A stretch of 54,850 nucleotides of DNA from DATDAW01 sp036524675. GTDB lineage: Bacteria; Verrucomicrobiota; Verrucomicrobiia; Chthoniobacterales; DASVRZ01. This document shows positions 43,103-52,393 of the stretch, in pieces; position 1 is the first letter of the stretch, and each line of letters starts with the position of its first letter. The position numbers were made by a program, and so were the translations under genes. Where the stretch lies: NCBI GenBank assembly GCA_036524675.1, contig DATDBU010000064.1, positions 1-54,850 of the forward strand, written 5' to 3'. The notes under the pieces are model-generated. The model saw only the letters and a list, made by a program, of their open reading frames with translations. It had not been told where the DNA came from and made no database searches.

Positions 43103-44299
43103 ATGTCCTCCCCAAAAACTGCAGGCGAAATGCCCTCCACTGAAACTCACGAACCCACCCGTCCGGCTCCGGCTTCCGCGCCCCAAGCGCCGCAACCGCC
43201 GGCCAGCCCGGTAAAAGACGAGAGGATGACCGAGTCCCGATGGTTCACCAAACTTTTGAAAAAGCCTGAGTTTGCTTCCATCGCGGGCGCCGTTCTGGTT
43301 TTCGCCGTTTTCGGAGTAACCGCTGGAGATTCCGGGATGTTCCAGGCCGATGGCGTTGTTAACTGGATGCAAGTCTCAGCTTATCTCGGCATTCTCGCTA
43401 TCGGCGCGGCGCTGCTCATGATCGCCGGCGAGTTCGATCTCTCCATCGGTTCGATGATCGGTTTTGCGGGAATGATGGTTGCGCTGCCTGCCCTTTATTT
43501 TGATGTGCCGCTCTGGGCGACGATTCTGCTCGCCTTTGCCGGTTCGATGGCGCTTGGCGCGGTCAACGGCTGGTTGGTTGTGAAGACAAAACTGCCAAGT
43601 TTCATTGTCACGCTGGCGTTTTTGTTCATTCTGCGCGGGCTCACGCTGGCGTTGTCGATCATGTTCGCCAATCGCACGGTGGTAAGCGGCGTCGGTGACC
43701 TGGTGGCAAAGGATTGGTTCGCGCAGACATTCTTCGCGGGGACGACGCTAGGATGGCTGACGAATTGGCTCGCCTCGATACATGTTATCGGTTCGTTAGC
43801 AGACGGCACACCTATCGTGCCCGGAGTGCCAAAAGTGATTGTGTGGTGGGGCGTCCTCGCGGTCTTGGGAGCGTTCGTTTTGGTCAAGACTCGCTTCGGC
43901 AACTGGATTTTCTCCGTGGGTGGCGACGCAAATGCTTCCCGCAATGTCGGCGTGCCGGTGAAACGAGTAAAGATTTCGCTCTTCGTATTGACTGCGTTTT
44001 GCGCGTGCCTTTTCGCCGTGCTGCAGGTGTGCGATATCGGCTCGGCAGCGGCGGATCGTGGTTTGCAAAAGGAATTTGAAGCCGTCATTGCGGCGGTGAT
44101 CGGCGGTTGTTTGCTTACCGGTGGGCACGGATCCGTCATTGGCGCGTGTTTTGGCGCGTTGATCTTCGGCGTTGTCCAAATCGGGATCACCTACACCAAT
44201 GTGAGCTCGGATTGGTTCCGGGTTTTCCTCGGCGTGATGCTGCTTATCGCCGTGCTGTTCAACAACTTCATCCGCAACAAGGTCGCCCAATCCAAATAA
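43103..44299 (+). CDS. Inositol/sugar ABC transporter permease
   Basis: A 398-residue inner-membrane permease of the ribose/inositol (BPD_transp_2) family. A Pro-rich cytoplasmic N-terminus of about 45 residues precedes about ten membrane segments. Family segments include AAALLMIAGEFDLSIGSM-like ALLMIAGEFDLSIGSM, and LITGGHGSV-like CLLTGGHGSVIGACFGAL. I chose the ATG at 43103 because the open frame upstream lacks similarity. It is the first gene of the plus-strand iol operon, so inositol is its likely substrate. Confidence 0.85.
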   Translation: MSSPKTAGEMPSTETHEPTRPAPASAPQAPQPPASPVKDERMTESRWFTKLLKKPEFASIAGAVLVFAVFGVTAGDSGMFQADGVVNWMQVSAYLGILAIGAALLMIAGEFDLSIGSMIGFAGMMVALPALYFDVPLWATILLAFAGSMALGAVNGWLVVKTKLPSFIVTLAFLFILRGLTLALSIMFANRTVVSGVGDLVAKDWFAQTFFAGTTLGWLTNWLASIHVIGSLADGTPIVPGVPKVIVWWGVLAVLGAFVLVKTRFGNWIFSVGGDANASRNVGVPVKRVKISLFVLTAFCACLFAVLQVCDIGSAAADRGLQKEFEAVIAAVIGGCLLTGGHGSVIGACFGALIFGVVQIGITYTNVSSDWFRVFLGVMLLIAVLFNNFIRNKVAQSK

Positions 44300-44313
44300 A
44301 CACCCTCCAGACC

Positions 44314-45102
44314 ATGAACGACGACTATATCCTCAGCCTGGAAAACGTTAGCAAACGTTTCGGTAACGTCATCGCACTCCGAGAAGTGACCCTCCGCCTG
44401 CGCCGTGGAGAAGTGCATTGCCTGCTTGGCGACAACGGCGCCGGGAAATCCACGCTTATTAAGACCCTTGCCGGCGTCCACAAACCCACGACAGGCCAAT
44501 ATTTCGTCGACGGCAAACCAGTCGAGTTTGCATCGCCTAAAGACGCTTTGGACAAGGGAATCGCCACGGTTTACCAGGACCTTGCGCTGGTTCCGCTGAT
44601 GAGTGTCGCGCGTAACTTTTTCCTCGGACGCGAGCCGAGAAAGCGGATGTTCGGTTTGTTTCGCGTAATGGATCTCGAATCCGCGGCTGAGGTTTCCCAA
44701 CAAAAACTTGCCGACATGGGAATTAAAGTCCGCGATCCGCATCATCCCGTCGGCACCATGTCGGGCGGTGAACGGCAATGTCTGGCGATTGCGCGTGCCA
44801 TTCATTTTGGAGCTCGTGTTCTGATTTTGGACGAACCGACGGCTGCGCTCGGTGTAAAACAAAGCTGCAATGTCTTGAAATTGATCAACAAAGCCCGGGA
44901 ACGTGGCATCTCGGTCATTTTCATCACTCACAATGCCAACCACGCATATCCGGTCGGCGACTCGTTCACTCTACTCAACCGCGGACGTTCCCTGGGCACT
45001 TTTACCAAGGAGACCATCAACAAGGACGAGCTCCTCGACATGATGGCGGGTGGCGAGGAAATGAAAACGCTCATGAGCGAGCTTGTAGGTGTAACCATTT
45101 AA
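44314..45102 (+). CDS. Sugar/inositol ABC transporter ATPase (single nucleotide-binding domain)
   Basis: A 262-residue ATPase with Walker A GDNGAGKST, Q-loop VYQDLALVPLMS, signature MSGGERQCLAIARA, Walker B VLILDEPTAALG and H-loop FITHNANHAY. Unlike RbsA-type proteins, which are tandem domains of about 500 residues, it holds one domain and probably works as a homodimer, as FrcA does. The start at 44314 follows the permease stop by 14 bases. Confidence 0.88.
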   Translation: MNDDYILSLENVSKRFGNVIALREVTLRLRRGEVHCLLGDNGAGKSTLIKTLAGVHKPTTGQYFVDGKPVEFASPKDALDKGIATVYQDLALVPLMSVARNFFLGREPRKRMFGLFRVMDLESAAEVSQQKLADMGIKVRDPHHPVGTMSGGERQCLAIARAIHFGARVLILDEPTAALGVKQSCNVLKLINKARERGISVIFITHNANHAYPVGDSFTLLNRGRSLGTFTKETINKDELLDMMAGGEEMKTLMSELVGVTI

Positions 45103-45120
45103 CTATCAACCATTTAGACT

Positions 45121-47106
45121 ATGAAGAATTCGACCTATTTTGCCTCAAATCGTCCGCTGGATGTCATCTGCCTGGGGCGTCTCGCTGTCGACTTGTACGC
45201 GCAACAGGTCGGGGCCCGACTCGAAGATGTGACGTCGTTTGCCAAGTATCTTGGGGGCTCATCGGCAAATATCGCCTTCGGCACGGCGCGGTTGGGTCTG
45301 AAATCGGCGATGCTTTCGCGTGTCGGCAACGATCATATGGGTCGGTTTTTGACAGAATGCCTGGAGCGCGAAGGCTGCGACACCAGCCATGTAAGGATTG
45401 ACCACGATCGGCTCACGGCGCTCGTCATCCTCGGTTTGAAGGATCGAGACACATTTCCCTTGATATTCTATCGCGAGAACTGCGCAGACATGGCGGTTGA
45501 TGTGGCGGATTTTGACGAATCCTTCATTGCGTCGAGCAAGGCGTTGCTCATCACGGGCACGCATTTTTCGACGGAAAAAGTCCACGCCACCAGCTTGAAA
45601 GCACTCCAGCTGGCCCGTAAAAACAATGTCCGGACGATCCTCGATATCGACTATCGCCCCGTTCTGTGGGGGCTCACGGGCAAAGCCGACGGGGAAACGC
45701 GATATATCTCCAATGAAGGCGTAACGGCGCATTTGCAGAAACTTTTGCCTCTGTTCGATCTGATCGTCGGCACGGAGGAGGAATTCCGGATCGCCGGCGG
45801 CCATCCAGACCTGATACCGATGTTGCGCGCCGTTCGTGCCGTCACCGATGCCACGTTAGTCGTCAAACGCGGTGTGCTCGGCTGCTCGATCATCGAAGGG
45901 CCGATTCCCGATAACATTGACGATGCCCCGATATATGGCGGTGTCCGTGTCGAAGTTTTGAATGTGCTCGGGGCGGGGGACGCGTTCATGTCTGGCTTCT
46001 TGAGCGGCTGGATCCGCGGCGAAGACTACGAAGTTTGCGCCGCACGCGCGAATGGCTGCGGAGCGCTGGTTGTGTCGAGGCACGCGTGTGCGCCTGCCAT
46101 GCCGACGCCGGCTGAACTGGACTATTTCCTTAAAAATGCATCCGAAAACCCCTCGAAAATGCGTCGTCCGGACCTGGATAAAACATTGGTTCGGTTGCAC
46201 AAAGTCTCGGTCGCGCGGGCCAAATGGAGCGAGCTGTTTGTCTTCGCTTTTGACCACCGCATACAATTTTTTGAGCTCGCACAAAAATCGGGCTCGACTG
46301 AGAAGAGAATCTCCGTATTAAAGAACTTGCTTGTCGAGGCCGTGTCAGGGATCGAACGGGAGAGCGATTCCGACGGCCTCGACGGCAAACTTGGCATCCT
46401 GTGCGATGGTCGTTATGGACAGGATGCCTTAAATGCCTCAACGGGAAGGGGTTGGTGGATCGGTCGTCCGGTGGAGTTGCCGGGTTCCAACCCCCTTGAG
46501 TTCGAAGACGGGTCATCAGTGGGAACGGCGCTTATTTCCTGGCCCGCTGAACATGTCATCAAATGTTTGGTTTTTTATAGCCCCGATGATCCGGTCGAAC
46601 ATCGCTTGAAACAGGAAGCGCAGGTTCGTTCTCTTTACGATGCCGCGCAGGCAAGCGGACACGAGTTATTACTGGAAATCATTCCGCCCAAAGATCGCCC
46701 GCAAGCACCGGACGCCGTTTTCCGGGCTTTGAAACGCTTTTACAATCTCGGAATTCAGCCGGACTGGTGGAAACTCGAACCCATGACGCCGCAGCAGTGG
46801 GAAGCCGTCGACAAACTCATCACCGAGAGTGATCCTTATTGCCGCGGCGTGCTTCTGCTCGGCCTCAACCTTCCGATGGCAAAGCTGGCTGCCGGTTTCC
46901 AGGCCGCGCGCGATTCGACGACCTGCCGCGGATTTGCGGTCGGGCGCACGATTTTCGAACAGCCCAGCCTGGCGTGGCTGGGTGGCGAAATCGATGACGC
47001 TGAATTTATCGCCCGGATTCAAACCAACTTCCGCACGCTGATCGATCTCTGGCGCGCGTCACGGCAAAAAGTCGCTGAACCCGCACACGAGCTCTGCGCC
47101 GCATGA
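45121..47106 (+). CDS. iolC: Bifunctional 5-dehydro-2-deoxygluconokinase / DUF2090 aldolase-like fusion
   Basis: A 661-residue fusion. Residues about 1-330 are a PfkB-family kinase (IolC): LGGSSANIAFGTARLG near the start and the catalytic segment VLNVLGAGDAFMSGFLSG. Residues about 345-650 are a DUF2090 domain (VFAFDHRIQFFELA, LCDGRYGQDAL). Fusions of this kind in rhizobia and others are annotated as kinase plus 2-deoxy-5-keto-gluconate-6-phosphate aldolase. This would account for the lack of a separate iolJ here, splitting the product into DHAP and malonate semialdehyde. Confidence 0.9.
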   Translation: MKNSTYFASNRPLDVICLGRLAVDLYAQQVGARLEDVTSFAKYLGGSSANIAFGTARLGLKSAMLSRVGNDHMGRFLTECLEREGCDTSHVRIDHDRLTALVILGLKDRDTFPLIFYRENCADMAVDVADFDESFIASSKALLITGTHFSTEKVHATSLKALQLARKNNVRTILDIDYRPVLWGLTGKADGETRYISNEGVTAHLQKLLPLFDLIVGTEEEFRIAGGHPDLIPMLRAVRAVTDATLVVKRGVLGCSIIEGPIPDNIDDAPIYGGVRVEVLNVLGAGDAFMSGFLSGWIRGEDYEVCAARANGCGALVVSRHACAPAMPTPAELDYFLKNASENPSKMRRPDLDKTLVRLHKVSVARAKWSELFVFAFDHRIQFFELAQKSGSTEKRISVLKNLLVEAVSGIERESDSDGLDGKLGILCDGRYGQDALNASTGRGWWIGRPVELPGSNPLEFEDGSSVGTALISWPAEHVIKCLVFYSPDDPVEHRLKQEAQVRSLYDAAQASGHELLLEIIPPKDRPQAPDAVFRALKRFYNLGIQPDWWKLEPMTPQQWEAVDKLITESDPYCRGVLLLGLNLPMAKLAAGFQAARDSTTCRGFAVGRTIFEQPSLAWLGGEIDDAEFIARIQTNFRTLIDLWRASRQKVAEPAHELCAA

Positions 47107-47151
47107 GAGCCATCCTTCATTTCGAAAACTTCCCGCTTTCCATCTTCTGAC

Positions 47152-49077
47152 ATGATCGAAACCCCAATCGAAATCGAGGCGACGCCTCTTGCCAAACGTT
47201 CCGTATCCGGCGTCCCTACAACCTTTCGTCTCACGGTATCGCAAGCCGTCGTTCGCTATCTCGCAGGTCTTCGCACGCAGATCGACGGTGAAATCGTTCC
47301 GCTTTTTGGCGGAATCTGGGCGATCTTCGGCCACGGCAATGTCGCGGGAGTGGGGGAAGCCCTTTACCACTATCGCGAAAAGTTTCCTACGTATCGCGGC
47401 CAGAACGAACAAGGCATGGCTCATGCCGCGATTGCATTCGCCAAGGCGAATTTCCGCCGCCGGATGATGGCGGTAACCACGTCCATCGGGCCCGGAGCCA
47501 CGAACCTTGTTACCGCGGCGGCTCTTGCACACGTCAACCGGCTGCCGGTGTTGTTTCTGCCGGGCGACATTTTCATTTCCGGCGATTCGGGCGCGGTGCT
47601 CCAGCAAGTCGAAAACTTTGGCGACGGCAATGTTTCGGCAAACGACTGTTTTCGACCGGTCTCGCGTTATTTTGAAAGAATTGTTCATCCTGCGCAGTTG
47701 CTAAGCGCGTTGCCTCGCGCTATTTCTGTCCTCACGGACGCCGCGCAATGCGGGCCTGTCACACTGGCGCTCCCGCAAGATGTGCAGGCGATGGCTTACG
47801 ATTATCCGGCCGACTTTTTTGACGCTCCCATTCTGTGTCCGCGCGCTCTCCCGCCGTCGCAGACCGATTTGGCAGCGGCGGTTCGCGCGGTAATGGGCGC
47901 GAAGAGCCCCGTGATTATTTCCGGCGGCGGAGTCCTTTACAGCGAAGGCGCGACTGCGGCGCTGAAGAATTTTGCCGAACTCCACGGCGTACCCGTTTGC
48001 GAAACCCAGGCCGGGAAAAGTGCTCTTCCGTGGGATCACCCCCTGCAACTAGGCTCTGTCGGTGTGACCGGATCACCCGCTGCCAATGACCTCGTTTCGG
48101 AAGCCGATCTCGTCCTCGCCGCGGGAACCCGTCTTCAGGATTTCACTACCGGCTCGAACACTCTTTTCACCAAAGCCACAGTCATCTCCCTGAACGTTCA
48201 GCTTTTCGACACGCTCAAAAATCGTGGCATCCCTCTGCGGGCTGACGCTCGGCTGGGTTTTGAAGCGCTCAGCGCCGCGCTGCCTCACTGGCGCGCGGAT
48301 GCCGCCTGGACCCAGCGCGCTCAGGACGAAGCCAATGTCTGGCGGGCGACCGTCGATTCTATTTTTGCCGGCAAACGTCTCGGCGCAGGAAAGCTACCTT
48401 ATGACGGCGAAATCATTGGGGCCGTTCAGCGTTCCAGTCCGGATTCGACTGAAAAGGACATCGCCGTCTGTGCCGCTGGCACACTCCCTGCCGAGTTGCA
48501 CAAACTTTGGCGGACATCCTTGCCCGGCGGATACCACATGGAATATGGCTACTCCTGTATGGGCTACGAAATCGCCGGAGGCCTCGGCGTCAAGATGGCC
48601 CGGCCGGACCGCGAAGTAATCGTCATGGTCGGCGATGGGAGCTATCTAATGCTTAACAACGAGATCGCCACCTCAGTTATGCTCGGGAAGAAGCTGATCA
48701 TCGTCCTGCTCGACAATCGAGGATATGGTTGCATTAACCGCCTGCAACAGGCCTGCGGCGCCGCGCCATTCAACAACCTTTTCGAGAACTGCCTCAGCGC
48801 ACCGGACGGGTTCCCGCACATCGACTTCGCTGCCAACGCCATTTCCCTCGGCGCCCGAGGGGAACACGTCGCTAATCTCTCTGAGCTCGAGGAGGCACTT
48901 CAGCGCGCCCGTTCCTCGGACCGCACCTATCTCATTAGCATCGACACAGATCCGAATCGCACGACCGACGACGGCGGGTGGTGGTGGGAGGTGGCCGTGC
49001 CTGAGACCTCGCCGCGCGAGCAAGTAATCGACGCCCATGCCGCCTACGTTGCAGGCAAGGAGAAACAACGCCGCTAA
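47152..49077 (+). CDS. iolD: 3D-(3,5/4)-trihydroxycyclohexane-1,2-dione hydrolase
   Basis: A 641-residue ThDP-dependent ring-opening enzyme, the third step of inositol catabolism. The N-terminal domain includes VPLFGGIWAIFGHGNVAG and the ThDP-activating Glu in GQNEQGMAHAAIAFA. The C-terminal domain has the ThDP/Mg motif GDGSYLMLNNEIATS and DNRGYGCINRLQQ. Length and motifs match IolD. It begins 45 bases after iolC. Confidence 0.95.
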   Translation: MIETPIEIEATPLAKRSVSGVPTTFRLTVSQAVVRYLAGLRTQIDGEIVPLFGGIWAIFGHGNVAGVGEALYHYREKFPTYRGQNEQGMAHAAIAFAKANFRRRMMAVTTSIGPGATNLVTAAALAHVNRLPVLFLPGDIFISGDSGAVLQQVENFGDGNVSANDCFRPVSRYFERIVHPAQLLSALPRAISVLTDAAQCGPVTLALPQDVQAMAYDYPADFFDAPILCPRALPPSQTDLAAAVRAVMGAKSPVIISGGGVLYSEGATAALKNFAELHGVPVCETQAGKSALPWDHPLQLGSVGVTGSPAANDLVSEADLVLAAGTRLQDFTTGSNTLFTKATVISLNVQLFDTLKNRGIPLRADARLGFEALSAALPHWRADAAWTQRAQDEANVWRATVDSIFAGKRLGAGKLPYDGEIIGAVQRSSPDSTEKDIAVCAAGTLPAELHKLWRTSLPGGYHMEYGYSCMGYEIAGGLGVKMARPDREVIVMVGDGSYLMLNNEIATSVMLGKKLIIVLLDNRGYGCINRLQQACGAAPFNNLFENCLSAPDGFPHIDFAANAISLGARGEHVANLSELEEALQRARSSDRTYLISIDTDPNRTTDDGGWWWEVAVPETSPREQVIDAHAAYVAGKEKQRR

Positions 49078-49091
49078 TTTTCAAGAAATCA

Positions 49092-50009
49092 ATGAGCATC
49101 GCCAACTTTAACTTCCGCCTTGGAATCAATCCGCTTTCGTGGAGCAACGACGACATGCCGTCGCTCGGCAGCGAAACTCCGCTCGAAGTCGCCCTCAGCG
49201 AAGGTCGTGAGATCGGTTACGAAGGTTTCGAACTCGGCGTCAAATTTCCTCGCACTCCGGAAAAACTGCGAGCTGTCCTGGAATCGCATGGTCTTGCGCT
49301 GGCAGCGGGCTGGTATTCCGGAGAACTGGCCCATCGCAGTGTGAAAGAAGAAATGGCCGCTTCCGGACCGTTCATCGAGTTGCTAACTCGAAATGGCTCG
49401 AGCACGATGAATTACGGAGAAGTCGCCGGCTCCATCCAGGGATTGCCGACTCCTCTCTACAAACGTCCCCGATTCCGGACCACGGCCGAGTGGAAGGCAT
49501 ACGGCTCCCGCCTCGAGGAATTTGCACGCTACACCCGGGATCAAGGCGTCCGGCTCGCGTATCACCATCACATGGGTGCCTATGTGCAGTCGCCGGAGGA
49601 CGTCGATCGTTTGATGGAGCTGACCAGCGATGACGTGGGCCTTCTTTTCGACACGGGCCATATCACGTTCGGCGGCGGTGATCCCTCAACGATGATGGAA
49701 CGCTACGCCAACCGTATCGCTCATGTTCATTTAAAAGATGTTCGCCCTGCGGTCATACGGCTCGCGCGCAACGGAAGTTGGAGTTTTCTCCAGTCGGTAT
49801 TAAACGGCGCGTTTACCGTGCCCGGCGATGGGGCGATCGATTTCGCTCCGTTGATTGCACGGTTGTCCCGAGAAAATTACGACGGCTGGCTTATTGTCGA
49901 GGCGGAGCAGGATCCGGCGGTGGCACCAAGTTATGCCATGGCGGAAAAGGGATTTCTGACCGTTAGTGCAATTATCAACAGTTTGTTAGTCGAGGAGGCG
50001 ATGGCATGA
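49092..50009 (+). CDS. iolE: Inosose dehydratase
   Basis: A 305-residue xylose-isomerase-like TIM-barrel enzyme that dehydrates 2-keto-myo-inositol to the trihydroxycyclohexane-dione used by IolD. Metal-ligand segments are YHHHMGAYVQ, LLFDTGHI, HVHLKDV and IVEAEQDP. The N-terminal GINPLSWSNDDMP is characteristic of IolE. Its stop overlaps the iolB start by 4 bases. Confidence 0.94.
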   Translation: MSIANFNFRLGINPLSWSNDDMPSLGSETPLEVALSEGREIGYEGFELGVKFPRTPEKLRAVLESHGLALAAGWYSGELAHRSVKEEMAASGPFIELLTRNGSSTMNYGEVAGSIQGLPTPLYKRPRFRTTAEWKAYGSRLEEFARYTRDQGVRLAYHHHMGAYVQSPEDVDRLMELTSDDVGLLFDTGHITFGGGDPSTMMERYANRIAHVHLKDVRPAVIRLARNGSWSFLQSVLNGAFTVPGDGAIDFAPLIARLSRENYDGWLIVEAEQDPAVAPSYAMAEKGFLTVSAIINSLLVEEAMA

Positions 50010-50809
50010 CTCCCAGTTTGCTCATCAAACCTGATTTCTCCCGGCCCGAAATCGTGACGGTGACTCCTCGTTCCGCCGGATGGAAATACGTGGGTTTTTC
50101 CGTTGCCCTTTTGAAGCAGGGCGAAAAATTACTGCTCCCTGCCGTCCCCGAGGAACAGTGCATCGTCGTGATTGCTGGCATCGTTTCCGTGGATGCCGGG
50201 GACGAGAAGTGGGTTGAGATCGGGCAACGCAGTAGCGCTTTCAGCGGGGAAGCGCCCTATGCCGTCTATCTGCCGCCCGGAATCGCTGCCACTGTTACGA
50301 CCGTTTCCAGTGAAGCCGAGATTGGTATCGGTGCCGCGCCCGCCGCGGGAACCCTTCAGCCGCGCCTGATCGAGCCGGCTTCAATGCGTCAAACCACCCG
50401 GGGCAAAGGTTCGAACACGCGTTACGTCACGGACATTTTGCCGCAGGACGAGCCCGCGGAGTCGCTGCTGGTCGTCGAGGTGAGGACGCCTTCCGGGCAC
50501 TCCTCGAGTTATCCCCCGCACAAACATGATGTGGATAACGTTCCCCTGGAGAGTCTACTCGAAGAAACCTACTATCACCGTATTAATCCGCCTCAGGGAT
50601 TCGTCTTCCAGCGTATTTACACCGACGAACGCGACCTTGATGAATCATTTGCCGTCGAGGACCGGAATGTCGTGCTCGCTCCCCGCGGCTATCACCCGGT
50701 TGTCGTTCCCCACGGATATGAATCGTACTATCTCAACATAATGGCCGGACCTAAACGGGTTTGGCATTTCCACAATGATCCCGCGCACGAGTGGATTTTA
50801 ACAATTTAA
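50006..50809 (+). CDS. iolB: 5-deoxy-glucuronate isomerase
   Basis: A 267-residue KduI/IolB-family bicupin that isomerises 5-deoxyglucuronate to 2-deoxy-5-keto-gluconate. The second cupin carries the metal site: HSSSYPPHKHD, then the Glu in LEETYYHR and the late His in PHGYESYYLNIM. It is translationally coupled to iolE (ATGA overlap). Confidence 0.94.
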   Translation: MTPSLLIKPDFSRPEIVTVTPRSAGWKYVGFSVALLKQGEKLLLPAVPEEQCIVVIAGIVSVDAGDEKWVEIGQRSSAFSGEAPYAVYLPPGIAATVTTVSSEAEIGIGAAPAAGTLQPRLIEPASMRQTTRGKGSNTRYVTDILPQDEPAESLLVVEVRTPSGHSSSYPPHKHDVDNVPLESLLEETYYHRINPPQGFVFQRIYTDERDLDESFAVEDRNVVLAPRGYHPVVVPHGYESYYLNIMAGPKRVWHFHNDPAHEWILTI

Positions 50810-50825
50810 CTAACAGACACCTACC

Positions 50826-52361
50826 ATGACACCTCAAACTTTGGAAGAACCCTCAGCCGCAACCGGTGGCGCTACACGCCGGATCGAACATTTTATTGGC
50901 GGCAAAATCGTTCGTGGCGGGGGCCGCACCAGCGACGTTTTCAATCCGGCCACCGGTCAGGTCACCACGCAGGTTGCACTGGCGTCGACCGCGGAGGTGG
51001 ATGCCGCCGTGGCGGCCGCAAAGGCCGCGTTCCCCGCATGGGCCGCGACTTCGGCGCTGAAGCGTGCGCGTGTGCTGTTCAAATTCAAGGCGCTGCTCGA
51101 CGAGCATCACGATGAACTCGCCGCACTGATTACTAGCGAACACGGCAAAGTTTTCTCCGACGCCAAAGGCGAGGTCGTCCGCGGCATCGAGGTCGTCGAA
51201 TTCGCCTGCGGCATTCCGCAGCTGCTCAAAGGCCAATATTCCGACGATATCGGTGGCGGCATCGACAACTACGCGATCCGGCAGCCGCTAGGCGTTTGCG
51301 CAGGCATCACGCCGTTCAATTTTCCTGTGATGGTGCCGATGTGGATGTTCCCCGTTGCGCTCGCGTGCGGCAACACGTTTGTGCTCAAGCCTTCGGAGCG
51401 CGACCCATCGCCGTCATTGCGCATCGCGGAATTGCTCAAAGAAGCCGGATTGCCGGACGGCGTTTTTAACGTCGTGCAAGGCGATAAAGTTGCCGTGGAC
51501 GCCCTCATTGCGCACCCCGATGTCGCGGCTCTTTCCTTCGTCGGATCCACGCCGATCGCCGAGTATATCTATACGGAATCCACGAAGCGCGGCAAACGCG
51601 TTCAGGCGCTTGGCGGGGCCAAAAATCACCTCGTCGTGATGCCTGATGCCGATCTGGATAACGCGGCCGACGCCCTTCTCGGCGCCGCTTACGGCTCCGC
51701 TGGCGAGCGTTGCATGGCCATTTCTGTAGCTGTTGCCGTCGGAAACACAGGCGATGCACTCGTGGAAAAACTCGTTCCGAAGATCAAGGCGCTTAAAATC
51801 GGCAGCGGGATGGATGAGTCATCCGAAATGGGACCCGTCGTTACCGGAGTGCATAAGGCGCGTGTCGAGAGCTATATTGAGGACGGCGTAAAATCGGGTG
51901 CCAAGTTAGTAGTGGACGGCCGCGGCTTCTCGGCGCCCGGGCACGAGAGTGGGTTCTTCCTCGGAGGCACGCTTTTCGATGACGTGAATACCGAAATGCG
52001 TATTTACAAGGAGGAGATTTTCGGCCCCGTACTGTGTGTCGTCAGGGTTCCGGACCTCGATTCGGCCATCAAACTCATCAACGATCACGAATTCGGAAAT
52101 GGCGTTTCCTGTTTCACGGCGAGCGGTGGCGTTGCCCGCGAGTTCTCGCGCCGGATCCACGTCGGTATGGTAGGAATTAACGTGCCGATCCCCGTGCCGA
52201 TGGCCTGGCATTCGTTCGGCGGCTGGAAACGGTCGCTCTTTGGGAATGCGCACGCATACGGAGAGGAAGGCGTCCGGTTCTATTCGCGGTACAAGAGCGT
52301 GATGCAGCGCTGGCCCAAAGGCGAACCGCGCAGCGCGGATTTCCATATGCCGACCAATTAG
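50826..52361 (+). CDS. iolA: Methylmalonate/malonate semialdehyde dehydrogenase (CoA-acylating)
   Basis: A 511-residue aldehyde dehydrogenase of the IolA/MmsA type, turning malonate semialdehyde into acetyl-CoA and CO2. It has the NAD segment TPFNFPVMVPMWMFPVALA, the catalytic Cys in SAGERCMAIS, and the C-terminal PVPMAWHSFGGWKRSLFGN typical of MmsA rather than other dehydrogenases. It supplies the last step of the inositol pathway encoded here. Confidence 0.94.
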   Translation: MTPQTLEEPSAATGGATRRIEHFIGGKIVRGGGRTSDVFNPATGQVTTQVALASTAEVDAAVAAAKAAFPAWAATSALKRARVLFKFKALLDEHHDELAALITSEHGKVFSDAKGEVVRGIEVVEFACGIPQLLKGQYSDDIGGGIDNYAIRQPLGVCAGITPFNFPVMVPMWMFPVALACGNTFVLKPSERDPSPSLRIAELLKEAGLPDGVFNVVQGDKVAVDALIAHPDVAALSFVGSTPIAEYIYTESTKRGKRVQALGGAKNHLVVMPDADLDNAADALLGAAYGSAGERCMAISVAVAVGNTGDALVEKLVPKIKALKIGSGMDESSEMGPVVTGVHKARVESYIEDGVKSGAKLVVDGRGFSAPGHESGFFLGGTLFDDVNTEMRIYKEEIFGPVLCVVRVPDLDSAIKLINDHEFGNGVSCFTASGGVAREFSRRIHVGMVGINVPIPVPMAWHSFGGWKRSLFGNAHAYGEEGVRFYSRYKSVMQRWPKGEPRSADFHMPTN

Positions 52362-52393
52362 CGGCGCCCCAAAAATAAGTAACAACACCCCCC